Source: an uncultured Erysipelotrichaceae bacterium (GTDB lineage Bacteria; Bacillota_I; Bacilli_A; Erysipelotrichales; Erysipelotrichaceae). Taken from it: a stretch of 36,108 bases of DNA. This document shows, in pieces, positions 1 to 7,638 of this stretch. Both the position numbers and the translations under genes were made by a program. Below the pieces are notes generated by a model that was not told the origin of the DNA, searched no databases, and worked only from the letters and a program-made list of their open reading frames with translations. The stretch lies in NCBI GenBank assembly GCA_902766005.1, contig CACXCB010000193.1, positions 1 to 36,108 of the forward strand, read 5' to 3'. Numbering within the stretch: the first letter of the stretch is position 1; each line of letters opens with the position of its first letter.

Positions 1-274
1 CAGAAGCTCTGGCTCCAGAAGTATTCCTTCCACAGTTTCTTCCGTGTTTCGGGAAAGTTCTTTTTGATCAGTCTTGAGGATGAGCTTTGAAAAGGATATG
101 CACATGATCAGCGTCATGGTTTCATTCGATCAGAGTGATATTGTAAGACGGTGCAATCTTTCTGAATATGCTTTCCGCATATGCAGATATCGTATCGCCA
201 GATACTTTCCGGTGGTATTTCACAACAAGCATCTGATGATGATGCATTGCGAATACTGGATGATTGTCATTGTC
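1..274 (-). pseudogene. Decayed IS200/IS605-family TnpA transposase (fragment)
   Basis: Read on the minus strand, this stretch translates to recognisable TnpA pieces. The N-terminal part reads DNDNHPVFAMHHHQ, then VVKYHRKV, then NITLIE, an in-frame TGA where the family has Trp, then NHDADHVHILFKA. The HUH nickase motif (His-Val-His) lies at about 98-106. After FKA the frame shifts and roughly 15 family residues are missing. The reading then resumes as SSSRLIKKNFPETRKK and LWKEYFWSQSF, and runs off the window edge at base 1. No start codon is in frame at the expected N-terminus. Known of the family: TnpA is a small Y1 HUH transposase that moves single-stranded DNA. Seen here: a stop, a deletion with frameshift and a lost start, so it is inactive. 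The catalytic Tyr region lies outside the window. I am confident of the family and of the decay. Confidence 0.85.
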
Positions 275-435
275 AAGAAAGGATTATGATAAGAAACATT
301 ATCTTTTTATTTTTCTGAGAATGAATCTATAATACATCATTCCGGCACGAATTCATTCCCTTCTTTACACTTCGTAAGAAGAAGGGGACTTCTTCGTTAA
401 TATTTGTTAAAAACAGTGTTTTTTTCATGACGGTT
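275..435. other. Intergenic flank of the IS remnant with two overlapping hairpins
   Basis: No gene is seen. Two inverted repeats overlap. CTTCTTTAC (360-368) can pair with GTAAGAAG (374-381) with one unpaired T. GAAGAAG (378-384) pairs perfectly with CTTCTTC (389-395) around a GGGA loop. They share 378-381, so they are mutually exclusive. They lie upstream of the tnpA remnant, where an IS200/IS605 left-end hairpin would sit. They also lie just past the 3' end of the S9 peptidase gene, so they could instead take part in its termination. Neither hairpin has a good U-run. Confidence 0.35.
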
Positions 436-2391
436 TTATTTTCTGTTGCAATAATGGTCAAACCAGTCGGTGATTTCTTTCAGTCTTCTGATGCGGTGAA
501 CCGGTTTTCCGCTTCTGCTGAGTTCATGGTTTTCACCGTGAAAAAGACACATTCTTGCCGGGACACCATGCATTAACAATGCCTGCAGCATCTGCACCGC
601 ATCTCCCATCCAGCAGCGGTAGTCCTCATCCGATTGGATGAACAGTGTCGGTGTTTTCACCTTGTCGGCATAGGCTAGCGGAGAATGTTTCCACATCTTC
701 TCCATGTTTGTCCAAGGATCTGCCTGAATGGCTGACAGATTATGATAATAGCCGATATCTGTAGTCAGGCATTTGGAAAGATAATTGGAGATGGACCTTT
801 GTGAAGCAACAGCCGCAAAACGGTCTGTATGTCCGATGATCCAGTTTGCCATGAAACCGCCATAGCTGCCACCTGTCATAGCAACTCGTTTTGCATCGAT
901 CTGCGGGAATCTCTTTAAAACCTCATCCGTGAATTCCATTAAATCGTTATAATCCCTTACGCCATAGTTATCTCCGTAAATATCCGCAAAACCACCGCCT
1001 TTGCCGCTGGATCCTCTCGGATTGCAGAAGAAGACGATATAGCCAAGTCCTGCCCAGTACTGCATTTCATGGAAGAAACCTTCACCATAGGCAACCTGTG
1101 GTCCGCCATGAACATCCAGGATAGCAGGATAAGACTTGTTTTGAACAAAATCATCCGGCAACAATACCCAGCCGTCAATTTCTACACCGTCCTTGTCTGT
1201 AAAAGTGAAATGCTCAGTTCTCGCAACGGAATGTGTATCAAGATAATCACTATTAAAGGAAGACAGTTTTTCGGTGATTCCATGATGCTTGAAATAGAGC
1301 TCTTGCGGCTTGTCTTTTTCCATGCCGATGAAATAGAAATCCTGATACCCCTGTGCCATGGAAACACACGGAATATCATCTACAACGGTTATTACCTCAC
1401 CATCCGGTGTCAGTTTTCTGTAACAGGATGTATAACCGATGTTCTGTAAGAAATATAAGGCATCCCCGCCATGAACGGATGATCCGCCACCGGCAATATC
1501 GCTGCCGATTGCCAAAAGGCTTGGATCCAGATCCAGAAACGGTGCGAAGGAAAGATCTTCATTCACAATAAAGAATGCCGGATTCTGGCTTGATCCGTAT
1601 TTCTTTCCATCTGATGCTGCAAATATAACCGTATCATTCACAAATTCCGCAAAGTGTACAGTATATTCATTTTGCAGATTCACTTTATCTACATGCATGG
1701 TTTCGAGGTTCATGATATAGAGATCATGCTTATGTGTATTCAGGCTTTCGAATCTGTTTCCCCAATAGACAACTTTGCCGTTATCCGCATCCAGGGAGAA
1801 ACCGTTCAGATCGAAATACTTGTCTGTCAGAAGCGATGTCTTTTTCAAAACATCATCATACAGGTATAAGCCACTGCGTTTTTTATTGATGATGCCTGCA
1901 CCGTTAAACCAGAATGGAAGTTCATCAAATACTTCATAGTCTTTATTCTCTTCAATATACTTTTTTGCCTCATCCTCATCTTCGGGAAGGGCAAGATCGT
2001 GAATTCCTGAAACCAGGTATTTATCATCTCCCAACGGCTTCAAAGAGGAAGCAGGGAAAGGAAGCCGAAATGCTTCTGTTGCCTCACCGCCGCGTAAAGA
2101 GATTTTCTGATAAACCGTTTCCGGTAAAACAGAATCCTTCTTCTCACGGTTTGAGATGAATAACACTGTCTCTTCATCCAGAAAGAGAGGGCTTCTGGCA
2201 TTTTTAGAACTTGTCAATCGAAACAATGCCGGATTATGGGAAGAATCGTATACATAGATATCGGTATTGTAACCGTTTTTCTCAAGATCTCCTTCACTGA
2301 CGACAAATGCTGCTTTCTTTGTGGATGGGGAAAGATTGAGATCAGAGAGTTTTCTGATTCTCGCAAAATCATCAATTTCAACTTTTTTCAT
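436..2391 (-). CDS. S9 family prolyl oligopeptidase-like serine peptidase (paralog 1)
   Basis: A 651-residue cytoplasmic enzyme of the prolyl oligopeptidase/acylaminoacyl-peptidase group (S9C-like), expected to cleave short peptides. The first roughly 390 residues form the beta-propeller part and the last roughly 260 the alpha/beta-hydrolase. The triad is visible: Ser509 in GGSYGGFM, Asp590 in SDEDYRC and His622 in GENHELSRSGKP. An oxyanion-side HGGPQ motif is also present. There is no signal peptide. I chose the ATG at 2391 because the minus strand carries a GAGGCC purine-rich site just before it. The longer reading frame would start upstream of the likely promoter. Two paralogs lie at 13461 and 16876 on the other strand. 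Exact substrate specificity cannot be read from sequence. Confidence 0.93.
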   Translation of the reverse strand: MKKVEIDDFARIRKLSDLNLSPSTKKAAFVVSEGDLEKNGYNTDIYVYDSSHNPALFRLTSSKNARSPLFLDEETVLFISNREKKDSVLPETVYQKISLRGGEATEAFRLPFPASSLKPLGDDKYLVSGIHDLALPEDEDEAKKYIEENKDYEVFDELPFWFNGAGIINKKRSGLYLYDDVLKKTSLLTDKYFDLNGFSLDADNGKVVYWGNRFESLNTHKHDLYIMNLETMHVDKVNLQNEYTVHFAEFVNDTVIFAASDGKKYGSSQNPAFFIVNEDLSFAPFLDLDPSLLAIGSDIAGGGSSVHGGDALYFLQNIGYTSCYRKLTPDGEVITVVDDIPCVSMAQGYQDFYFIGMEKDKPQELYFKHHGITEKLSSFNSDYLDTHSVARTEHFTFTDKDGVEIDGWVLLPDDFVQNKSYPAILDVHGGPQVAYGEGFFHEMQYWAGLGYIVFFCNPRGSSGKGGGFADIYGDNYGVRDYNDLMEFTDEVLKRFPQIDAKRVAMTGGSYGGFMANWIIGHTDRFAAVASQRSISNYLSKCLTTDIGYYHNLSAIQADPWTNMEKMWKHSPLAYADKVKTPTLFIQSDEDYRCWMGDAVQMLQALLMHGVPARMCLFHGENHELSRSGKPVHRIRRLKEITDWFDHYCNRK

Positions 2392-2413
2392 AAAGGCCTC
2401 TTTTCTTTTGATT

Positions 2414-2422
2414 ACTATACCA
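2414..2422 (-). promoter_or_regulatory. Extended -10 promoter of the S9 peptidase gene
   Basis: The minus strand reads TGGTATAGT, an extended -10 (TGn plus TATAGT). A weak TTGTCA-like -35 lies 15 bases upstream. Transcription would start near 2407, giving a short leader that contains the ribosome binding site. It overlaps the divergent promoter of the next gene. Confidence 0.6.
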
Positions 2423-2433
2423 TAAATGCATCT

Positions 2434-2461
2434 TTGACAAAATGCATAAATAGGGTAAACT
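2434..2461 (+). promoter_or_regulatory. Promoter TTGACA-16-TAAACT directly abutting the start codon
   Basis: A perfect -35 TTGACA (2434-2439) is followed after 16 bases by TAAACT (2456-2461). The predicted +1 falls on the A of the ATG at 2468, and no Shine-Dalgarno precedes that ATG, which suggests a leaderless mRNA. Confidence 0.6.
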
Positions 2462-2467
2462 GAATAC

Positions 2468-2893
2468 ATGCTTACTCAATCCAACATCGAACATGCGGTG
2501 AATTCCGCAAATGAAGCATTATACCATCTGACAAATGCTGAGGAGTTTTTGCAAAGCGCAGGTAACTGGGGCATTTTTGACTTGCTGGGAGGAAAAATGA
2601 TTGCCTCTGTCGCAAAACATACCAAAATGAGCCGGGCAAATGAAGAGATACTTCTCGCAAAACAGCACATTCAGGAGGTTTCCTATTTTCTGAAAGATCA
2701 GATTGACTATATCGCAGTGGATCTGAATGTAGAAGGCCTGATGGGTTTTGCGGATACCTTTTTTGATAATTTCATCACGGATATGGTGGTCCAGGGAAGA
2801 ATCAATGAAGCCAAGATACAAGTGCATGAAGCGATCAGCACCATGGAAGGCATCCTGGATGCTTTAAGCGAAATTGAGGAAGAGGGGATTTGA
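2468..2893 (+). CDS. Small helical protein of unknown function
   Basis: A 141-residue protein I do not recognise. It looks almost entirely alpha-helical. There is a glycine/tryptophan-containing segment around residues 33-45 (NWGIFDLLGG) followed by a basic helix (KHTKMSRANEEI), and an acidic C-terminus. It has no signal peptide, no clear transmembrane segment and no Cys. Its stop overlaps the next start (TGATG), so it is probably co-transcribed and translationally coupled with the radical SAM gene. The start appears leaderless because the -10 box ends six bases before the ATG. An internal start is less likely, since the helical pattern begins at residue 1. Confidence 0.75.
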   Translation: MLTQSNIEHAVNSANEALYHLTNAEEFLQSAGNWGIFDLLGGKMIASVAKHTKMSRANEEILLAKQHIQEVSYFLKDQIDYIAVDLNVEGLMGFADTFFDNFITDMVVQGRINEAKIQVHEAISTMEGILDALSEIEEEGI

Positions 2894-3807
2894 TGGATAG
2901 ATACCTCTCTTTTTCTCAATATCTGAAAAATACATTTCACAGACGCCTGTATAAAGTTTCCCTAAATGCACATATGACATGTCCTAACAGGGATGGCACA
3001 TGCGGAGATAGAGGATGCATCTTCTGCAGCGCAGCAGGATCGGGAGATTTTGCGATTTCTTTTAACGGAGAGGCTTTGAAAAGAGAAGATCTTGTTTTTA
3101 ATCATCAAAAATGTGATGATGGTTTCATTGCCTATTTCCAATCTTTTACCAATACCTATGCACCAATAGAAAAGCTCGAACGGATATACAGGGCAGCCTT
3201 GGAAAATGAACTGTTTGCGGGTATCTCGATTGCAACAAGACCCGACTGTATGCAACAGGAAGTCATTGATCTTCTTGTGCATCTGCAGAAAGAATATCCG
3301 TCAAAATTTATATGGGTTGAACTGGGATTACAGACTATACATGAAAAGACCGCTTTGTGGATGCGCAGGGGATATCCCTTATCCGTTTTTGATCATTGCA
3401 CAGACAGACTGCATGAAGCCGGTTTTCCCGTAATTGTGCATGTGATTATCGGTTTGCCGGGTGAGAATGAAGAAATGCTGTATCAGACAATTGAGTATTT
3501 AAATTCCAGGCACATTGAAGGCATAAAACTGCAGCTGCTGCACTATCTGAAAGACAGTGATCTCGGTCAAGAGTACCTTGCACATCCTGATCGCTATCAT
3601 CCTTTGGAAATTGACGAATATATTGATCTTGTATGCGGCTGTATTGCAAGACTGGATCCTTCGATAGTCATCCACAGAATCAGCGGTGATGGAAACAAGG
3701 GGGAACTGCTTGCACCGCTTTGGAGCATGGATAAAAGAAATGTGATCAATCAGATCAACCATGCGCTGAAAGAAAAGAACATTGTACAGGGATGCATGAT
3801 CAAATAG
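2893..3807 (+). CDS. TIGR01212-family radical SAM protein (YhcC-like)
   Basis: A 304-residue radical SAM enzyme of the YhcC/TIGR01212 group. The N-terminus carries the family's cysteine pattern: CPNRDGTCGDRGCIFC at about residues 22-37, with the CxxC-type pair at its end as part of the 4Fe-4S site. Later come the conserved FQSFTNTYAP, TRPDC and WVELGLQT blocks and an HVIIGLPGE segment, typical of the TIM-barrel SAM-binding core. The family's reaction is not firmly established, though tRNA or cofactor modification has been suggested. The ATG at 2893 overlaps the upstream stop and follows a GAGGAAGAGGGG site. An in-frame TTG at 2890 is a poorer choice. Confidence 0.88.
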   Translation: MDRYLSFSQYLKNTFHRRLYKVSLNAHMTCPNRDGTCGDRGCIFCSAAGSGDFAISFNGEALKREDLVFNHQKCDDGFIAYFQSFTNTYAPIEKLERIYRAALENELFAGISIATRPDCMQQEVIDLLVHLQKEYPSKFIWVELGLQTIHEKTALWMRRGYPLSVFDHCTDRLHEAGFPVIVHVIIGLPGENEEMLYQTIEYLNSRHIEGIKLQLLHYLKDSDLGQEYLAHPDRYHPLEIDEYIDLVCGCIARLDPSIVIHRISGDGNKGELLAPLWSMDKRNVINQINHALKEKNIVQGCMIK

Positions 3808-3808
3808 C

Positions 3809-3839
3809 TTGACGTAAACCTATCTTCAGCATTTACAAT
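3809..3839 (+). promoter_or_regulatory. Possible promoter for the aldo/keto reductase-larC pair
   Basis: TTGACG (3809-3814) and TACAAT (3834-3839) are separated by 19 bases, which is longer than ideal. They lie between the radical SAM stop and the next ribosome binding site. No terminator is seen here, so read-through is also possible. Confidence 0.4.
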
Positions 3840-3863
3840 ATTGACAAGAAGGAGTGTGGAAAA

Positions 3864-4973
3864 ATGAAATTTGAATTACCGAAACTCGGTTTTGGCCTGA
3901 TGAGATTACCAAGACTGGAAGATGGAACAATTGATGTCGAACAGACAAAAGTGATGGTCGATCATTTTCTGGATGCCGGATTAAAGTATTTCGATACGGC
4001 ATATGTGTATGAAGGATCTGAAGAAGCGACAAAGAAAGCCCTTGTTGAGCGCTATCCGAGAGAATCCTATTATCTGACATCCAAGCTGAACGCAGGTGAT
4101 TGGGCCGCAAAAGATGCTGAGAGTGCCAAGAAAGAACTTGAGATTTCTCTTGAAAGGACAGGCGCAGGTTATTTTGACTTCTATCTGCTGCATGCCTTAA
4201 GCAAGAATAACATCGGCAATTATGATAAATACGGCATCTGGGATTTTGTCAAAGAGGCTAAGGAAAAGGGCCTTGTGAAACATTATGGTTTTTCTTTCCA
4301 TGATCAGCCGGAAGTACTGGACGAGATTCTGACAAATCATCCTGATGTAGAGTTTGTCCAGCTGCAGATCAACTATGCCGACTGGGATAATCCTGCAGTC
4401 AACTCCAGAAAGTGTTATGAAGTATGTGTCAAACACGGCAAGCAGGTTGTTGTCATGGAGCCGATCAAGGGCGGCACACTCGCAAATCCGCCGAAACAGA
4501 TCCGTGAAATTTTTGAAAAAGCCGATCCTGATGCTTCAGTTGCTTCCTGGGCAGTCAGATTTGCGGCAAGCTTGGAAAATGTCATGGTTGTTTTATCCGG
4601 CATGAGCAATATTGCCCAGATGGATGACAATATTTCCTATATGAAGGATTTCAAACCGTTTGATGCGCAGGAACAGGCTGTTATTGAACAGGCGCAGGAA
4701 ATCTTACGGTCTATTGAACAGATTCCATGTACAGGCTGTCATTACTGCACAGGCGGCTGTCCGATGCAGATCAAGATACCGGACATCTTTACTGCGATGA
4801 ACCAGAAGCTGATCTTCAATAATATGGACGGTGCTTCAAGAAGATATGCAAATGCGACTAAAGACGGTGGGCTTGCATCCAGCTGTATCCATTGCCTGCA
4901 ATGTGAAGATGCATGTCCGCAGCACATCGAAATTACAAGCTGGCTTGAAAAAGCAGCAGAAGTATTTGAATAG
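3864..4973 (+). CDS. Aldo/keto reductase with C-terminal 4Fe-4S ferredoxin-like domain
   Basis: A 369-residue cytoplasmic oxidoreductase. Residues 1 to about 280 form the AKR barrel: GFGLMRLPR near the start, catalytic Asp/Tyr in FDTAYVYEGSEE, Lys in LTSKL, and His in YLLHAL. The tail holds two cysteine clusters, CTGCHYCTGGCP and CIHCLQCEDACP, each able to bind a 4Fe-4S cluster. This AKR-ferredoxin fusion is common in anaerobic Bacillota and suggests electron exchange with ferredoxin or flavodoxin. The substrate is unknown. A strong AAGGAG site precedes the ATG. larC starts 12 bases downstream, so the two form an operon. Confidence 0.9.
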   Translation: MKFELPKLGFGLMRLPRLEDGTIDVEQTKVMVDHFLDAGLKYFDTAYVYEGSEEATKKALVERYPRESYYLTSKLNAGDWAAKDAESAKKELEISLERTGAGYFDFYLLHALSKNNIGNYDKYGIWDFVKEAKEKGLVKHYGFSFHDQPEVLDEILTNHPDVEFVQLQINYADWDNPAVNSRKCYEVCVKHGKQVVVMEPIKGGTLANPPKQIREIFEKADPDASVASWAVRFAASLENVMVVLSGMSNIAQMDDNISYMKDFKPFDAQEQAVIEQAQEILRSIEQIPCTGCHYCTGGCPMQIKIPDIFTAMNQKLIFNNMDGASRRYANATKDGGLASSCIHCLQCEDACPQHIEITSWLEKAAEVFE

Positions 4974-4985
4974 AAAGAAGGTAAT

Positions 4986-6194
4986 ATGAAAACACTTTAT
5001 CTGGAATGCAAAATGGGTGCAGCCGGCGATATGCTGATGGGTGCATTGAGCGAACTGGTTGATCAGACTGCATTTCTTGACAAGATGAATGCCATCGGTC
5101 TGCATGATGTTCTGGTTGAAAAGGAAGAAAGTGTTAAATGCGGCATACATGGCTCGCATATGAAAGTCACGGTTCACGGTGAAGAAGAGGAAAGCGAAGA
5201 CATCCATGAACATCATCACCATGAGCATGAAGATCATGATCACCATCATCACCACCATCATACCCATATGCATGACATCGAAGACATCATCAACGGTCTT
5301 TCTGTTTCAGACAAAGTGAAAGAAGATGCATTAGCTGTGTATAGATCCATTGCAGAGGCAGAAAGCCATGCGCATGGCATGGAGGTATCCGAAATCCATT
5401 TCCATGAAGTCGGAACAATGGATGCTATTGCGGATGTCGTGGGAGTTTGCCTGCTGATGGAAATGATCGGCGCAGAAAGAATCTATGCTTCACCTGTAGC
5501 AGTCGGTAATGGCATGGTCAGATGTGCACATGGAATCCTTCCCGTGCCTGCTCCGGCAACTGCATACCTGTTACAGGGAATTCCTTCCTATGCCGGCAGA
5601 ATGGAAGGGGAATTATGCACACCGACAGGAGCCGCCTTGTTAAAACATTTTGTTCAATCTTTTGAAGGCATGCCGACAATGGTCACCGAGAAAATCGGCT
5701 ATGGCATGGGCAAGAAGGATTTTGAGGCTGCAAACTGTATCAGGGCTTTCCTTGGCGAAGCGGAAGATGACGGGGAAATTGTTGAACTGGTTTGCAATAT
5801 CGATGATCTTTCTGCAGAAAACATCGGTTATGCGGTTGATATTCTGTTTGCAGAAGGGGCATTGGATGTTTATACAACATCCGTCCATATGAAGAAGAAC
5901 CGTCCCGGAATTCTCTTTACCTGCATGTGCAAGACAAGCGATAAGGAAAAGATGATCGCTTTAATCTTCAAACATACGACAACTATCGGCATTCGTGAAT
6001 ATACATGCAGAAGACATGCGCTGAAGAGATCTTTCAGAACAGTGGAGAATGATTTAGGCAAAGTGACGGTAAAAAGGTCTGAAGGGTTCGGAACCGTCAG
6101 AGAAAAGCTTGAATTTGAGGATCTTGCCAGAATTGCCAAAGAAAGTGATATGAGTCTGGAAGATGTCAGGAGTGCATTCGAAAAGCTGAAGTAA
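4986..6194 (+). CDS. larC: LarC, nickel-pincer cofactor nickel insertase
   Basis: A 402-residue LarC. In the lactate racemase system, LarC is a CTP-dependent nickel insertase that places Ni into pyridinium-3,5-bisthiocarboxylate mononucleotide to make the NPN cofactor of LarA-type enzymes. It begins with the hallmark LECKMGAAGDMLMGAL. At about residues 70-95 lies a histidine/acid-rich stretch (roughly positions 5205-5275), a plausible Ni-binding region. FHEVGTMDAIADVVG and a C-terminal domain with IREYTCRRH complete the family length. In Lactobacillus plantarum the gene is expressed through a programmed frameshift as LarC1/LarC2; here one unbroken frame covers both. larA, larB and larE are not in the window. 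It follows the AKR gene closely. Confidence 0.93.
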   Translation: MKTLYLECKMGAAGDMLMGALSELVDQTAFLDKMNAIGLHDVLVEKEESVKCGIHGSHMKVTVHGEEEESEDIHEHHHHEHEDHDHHHHHHHTHMHDIEDIINGLSVSDKVKEDALAVYRSIAEAESHAHGMEVSEIHFHEVGTMDAIADVVGVCLLMEMIGAERIYASPVAVGNGMVRCAHGILPVPAPATAYLLQGIPSYAGRMEGELCTPTGAALLKHFVQSFEGMPTMVTEKIGYGMGKKDFEAANCIRAFLGEAEDDGEIVELVCNIDDLSAENIGYAVDILFAEGALDVYTTSVHMKKNRPGILFTCMCKTSDKEKMIALIFKHTTTIGIREYTCRRHALKRSFRTVENDLGKVTVKRSEGFGTVREKLEFEDLARIAKESDMSLEDVRSAFEKLK

Positions 6195-6202
6195 AATGAT
6201 TG

Positions 6203-6236
6203 AAAACAGGATAAGCTAACAAATCCTGTTTTTTTC
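6203..6236 (+). terminator. Rho-independent terminator after larC
   Basis: AAAACAGGAT (6203-6212) pairs with ATCCTGTTTT (6223-6232) around a 10-base loop and continues into a T-run. It separates the larC operon from the dehydrogenase fusion gene. Confidence 0.85.
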
Positions 6237-6264
6237 GCGGGATTCAATATTTTTCTTTATTTTA

Positions 6265-6278
6265 TGTAAGCGTTTGTA
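6265..6278 (+). promoter_or_regulatory. Catabolite-responsive element (cre) in the fusion-gene promoter
   Basis: TGTAAGCGTTTGTA matches the CcpA cre consensus TGWAANCGNTNWCA at 12 of 14 positions, including the central CG. It lies 51 bases before the start codon and next to probable -10 boxes (TATTAT 6280-6285 and TATAAA 6293-6298). That position would let CcpA repress or modulate initiation. The match is seen; CcpA control is inferred. Confidence 0.65.
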
Positions 6279-6328
6279 GTATTATTTTTATATATAAATC
6301 TTTATTCATAGATAATCAGGAGGAGAAA

Positions 6329-7627
6329 ATGAAAAAGATCACGTATGAAGTAATGAATCCACTTGGGATTCACGCTCGTCCGGCCGCTTTCGTGGCACAG
6401 GCTTGTGTTGCTTTGCCTTCACAGATTGTTATTAAGTGTGGAGATAAAATAGCAAACGGCACAAATGTTCTTCAGATTCTCGCATTAGATGCAAAACAGG
6501 GTTCTGTTCTTGAAATCAGTGCTGACGGTGGCGATGAAGATGCAGCATTGGCTACAATTAAAGATGAACTCGACCACAGACTGAAGACATACAAAGAAGT
6601 AAAAGTTCTGAAAGTCGCATTCTTCGGCGCAAAAGATTATGACCGTATTTTCTTCAGCGAACTTGCAAGAGATGTTGGTGAAGGTGCTTACAACTGTGAT
6701 ATCAAATACTTCAGCACACGTCTTACACCTGAAACTGCAGGACTGGCAAAAGGATTTGATGCAGTATGTATCTTCGTAAATGACGAATGCCCGAGAAGTG
6801 CTGTTGAAACACTGCATGATTGCGGCGTTAAGCTCATTCTGCTCCGTTGCGCAGGCTTCAACAACGTAGACCTGCAGGCTGCAAAAGAATGCGGTATCAA
6901 GGTTGTACGCGTTCCTGCATATTCTCCATACGCAGTAGCTGAACATGCAATGACATTGATCCTGACATGTAACAGACGTATGCACAAGGCTGTCAACAAA
7001 GTGAAGGACAATAACTTCGCATTGAGCGGACTGCTCGGTGTTGACCTCCATAATAAAGTTGCCGGCATCATGGGTACAGGTAAGATCGGCCAGTGCATGG
7101 CTCGTATCTGCAAAGGCTTCGGCATGACAGTTATCGGCTGGGATGCATATCCAAATCAGAGCCTTGTTGATGAAGGCTTGCTGACATATGTTGAAAAGGA
7201 TGAATTATTAGCGAAAGCAGATCTGATCTCTCTGCATGCACCGCTTATCATGGGTCCTAACGGCACATATCACATGATCGATGCGGATGCTATCGCAAAG
7301 ATGAAAGATACAGCAATGCTCGTTAATACAGCTCGTGGCGGATTGATCGACACAGAAGCACTCATCGAAGCTTTGAAAAAGGGCAAGTTCCATGCAGTAG
7401 GTCTTGACGTATATGAAGGCGAAGACGCTAACGTTTACACAGACCATTCTGATGACTTCCTCGTGAATGACATCACTGCAAGACTGCTGATGTTCCCGAA
7501 TGTTGTACTGACATCTCATCAGGCATTCTTCACAAGAGAAGCATTACAGGCTATCGCTTCCGTTACTCTTGAGAATGCACGTAACTTCAATGAAGGTGCA
7601 GATCTCGGCGTAGCTGAATGCAAATAA
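6329..7627 (+). CDS. HPr domain fused to D-lactate dehydrogenase
   Basis: A 432-residue two-domain protein. Residues 1 to about 86 are an HPr (PTS phosphocarrier) domain: GIHARPAA places the phosphorylatable His exactly at position 15 with Arg17 and Pro18. The HPr-kinase site is changed, since position 46 is Asn instead of Ser. Residues about 94-432 are a full-length D-2-hydroxyacid dehydrogenase of the LdhA type: GTGKIG nucleotide-binding loop (249-254), Arg336 in NTARGG, Glu365 in VYEGE and His397 in SHQAF. These have the spacing of the known D-LDH catalytic Arg-Glu-His set. Expected reaction: pyruvate + NADH to D-lactate. An AGGAGGAG site precedes the ATG, a cre lies upstream and a terminator follows, so it is monocistronic. 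There is no frameshift and the domains are joined in one frame. The dehydrogenase call is firm; the regulatory role of the HPr part is inference. Confidence 0.92.
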   Translation: MKKITYEVMNPLGIHARPAAFVAQACVALPSQIVIKCGDKIANGTNVLQILALDAKQGSVLEISADGGDEDAALATIKDELDHRLKTYKEVKVLKVAFFGAKDYDRIFFSELARDVGEGAYNCDIKYFSTRLTPETAGLAKGFDAVCIFVNDECPRSAVETLHDCGVKLILLRCAGFNNVDLQAAKECGIKVVRVPAYSPYAVAEHAMTLILTCNRRMHKAVNKVKDNNFALSGLLGVDLHNKVAGIMGTGKIGQCMARICKGFGMTVIGWDAYPNQSLVDEGLLTYVEKDELLAKADLISLHAPLIMGPNGTYHMIDADAIAKMKDTAMLVNTARGGLIDTEALIEALKKGKFHAVGLDVYEGEDANVYTDHSDDFLVNDITARLLMFPNVVLTSHQAFFTREALQAIASVTLENARNFNEGADLGVAECK

Positions 7628-7638
7628 TTTGAATGAAC

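Noticed and set aside
74-289. A 71-codon + strand reading frame
   Set aside because: It runs antisense to the recognisable TnpA remnant, has no ribosome binding site and resembles nothing known.
409-427. AAAAACA/TGTTTTT as a terminator of the first S9 gene
   Set aside because: The stem is A-T only with almost no loop; too weak to call.
5200-5275. Run of CAT/CAC repeats
   Set aside because: It encodes the histidine-rich metal-binding stretch of LarC in frame, so it is not a microsatellite or regulatory repeat.
4986-6194. A programmed frameshift in larC, as known from L. plantarum
   Set aside because: The frame is continuous from the N-terminal to the C-terminal LarC domain, so no slippage is needed.
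6485-7051. A 188-codon minus-strand reading frame under the HPr-LDH fusion
   Set aside because: It is antisense to a well-supported gene, with no start signals and a cysteine-heavy, non-protein-like composition.
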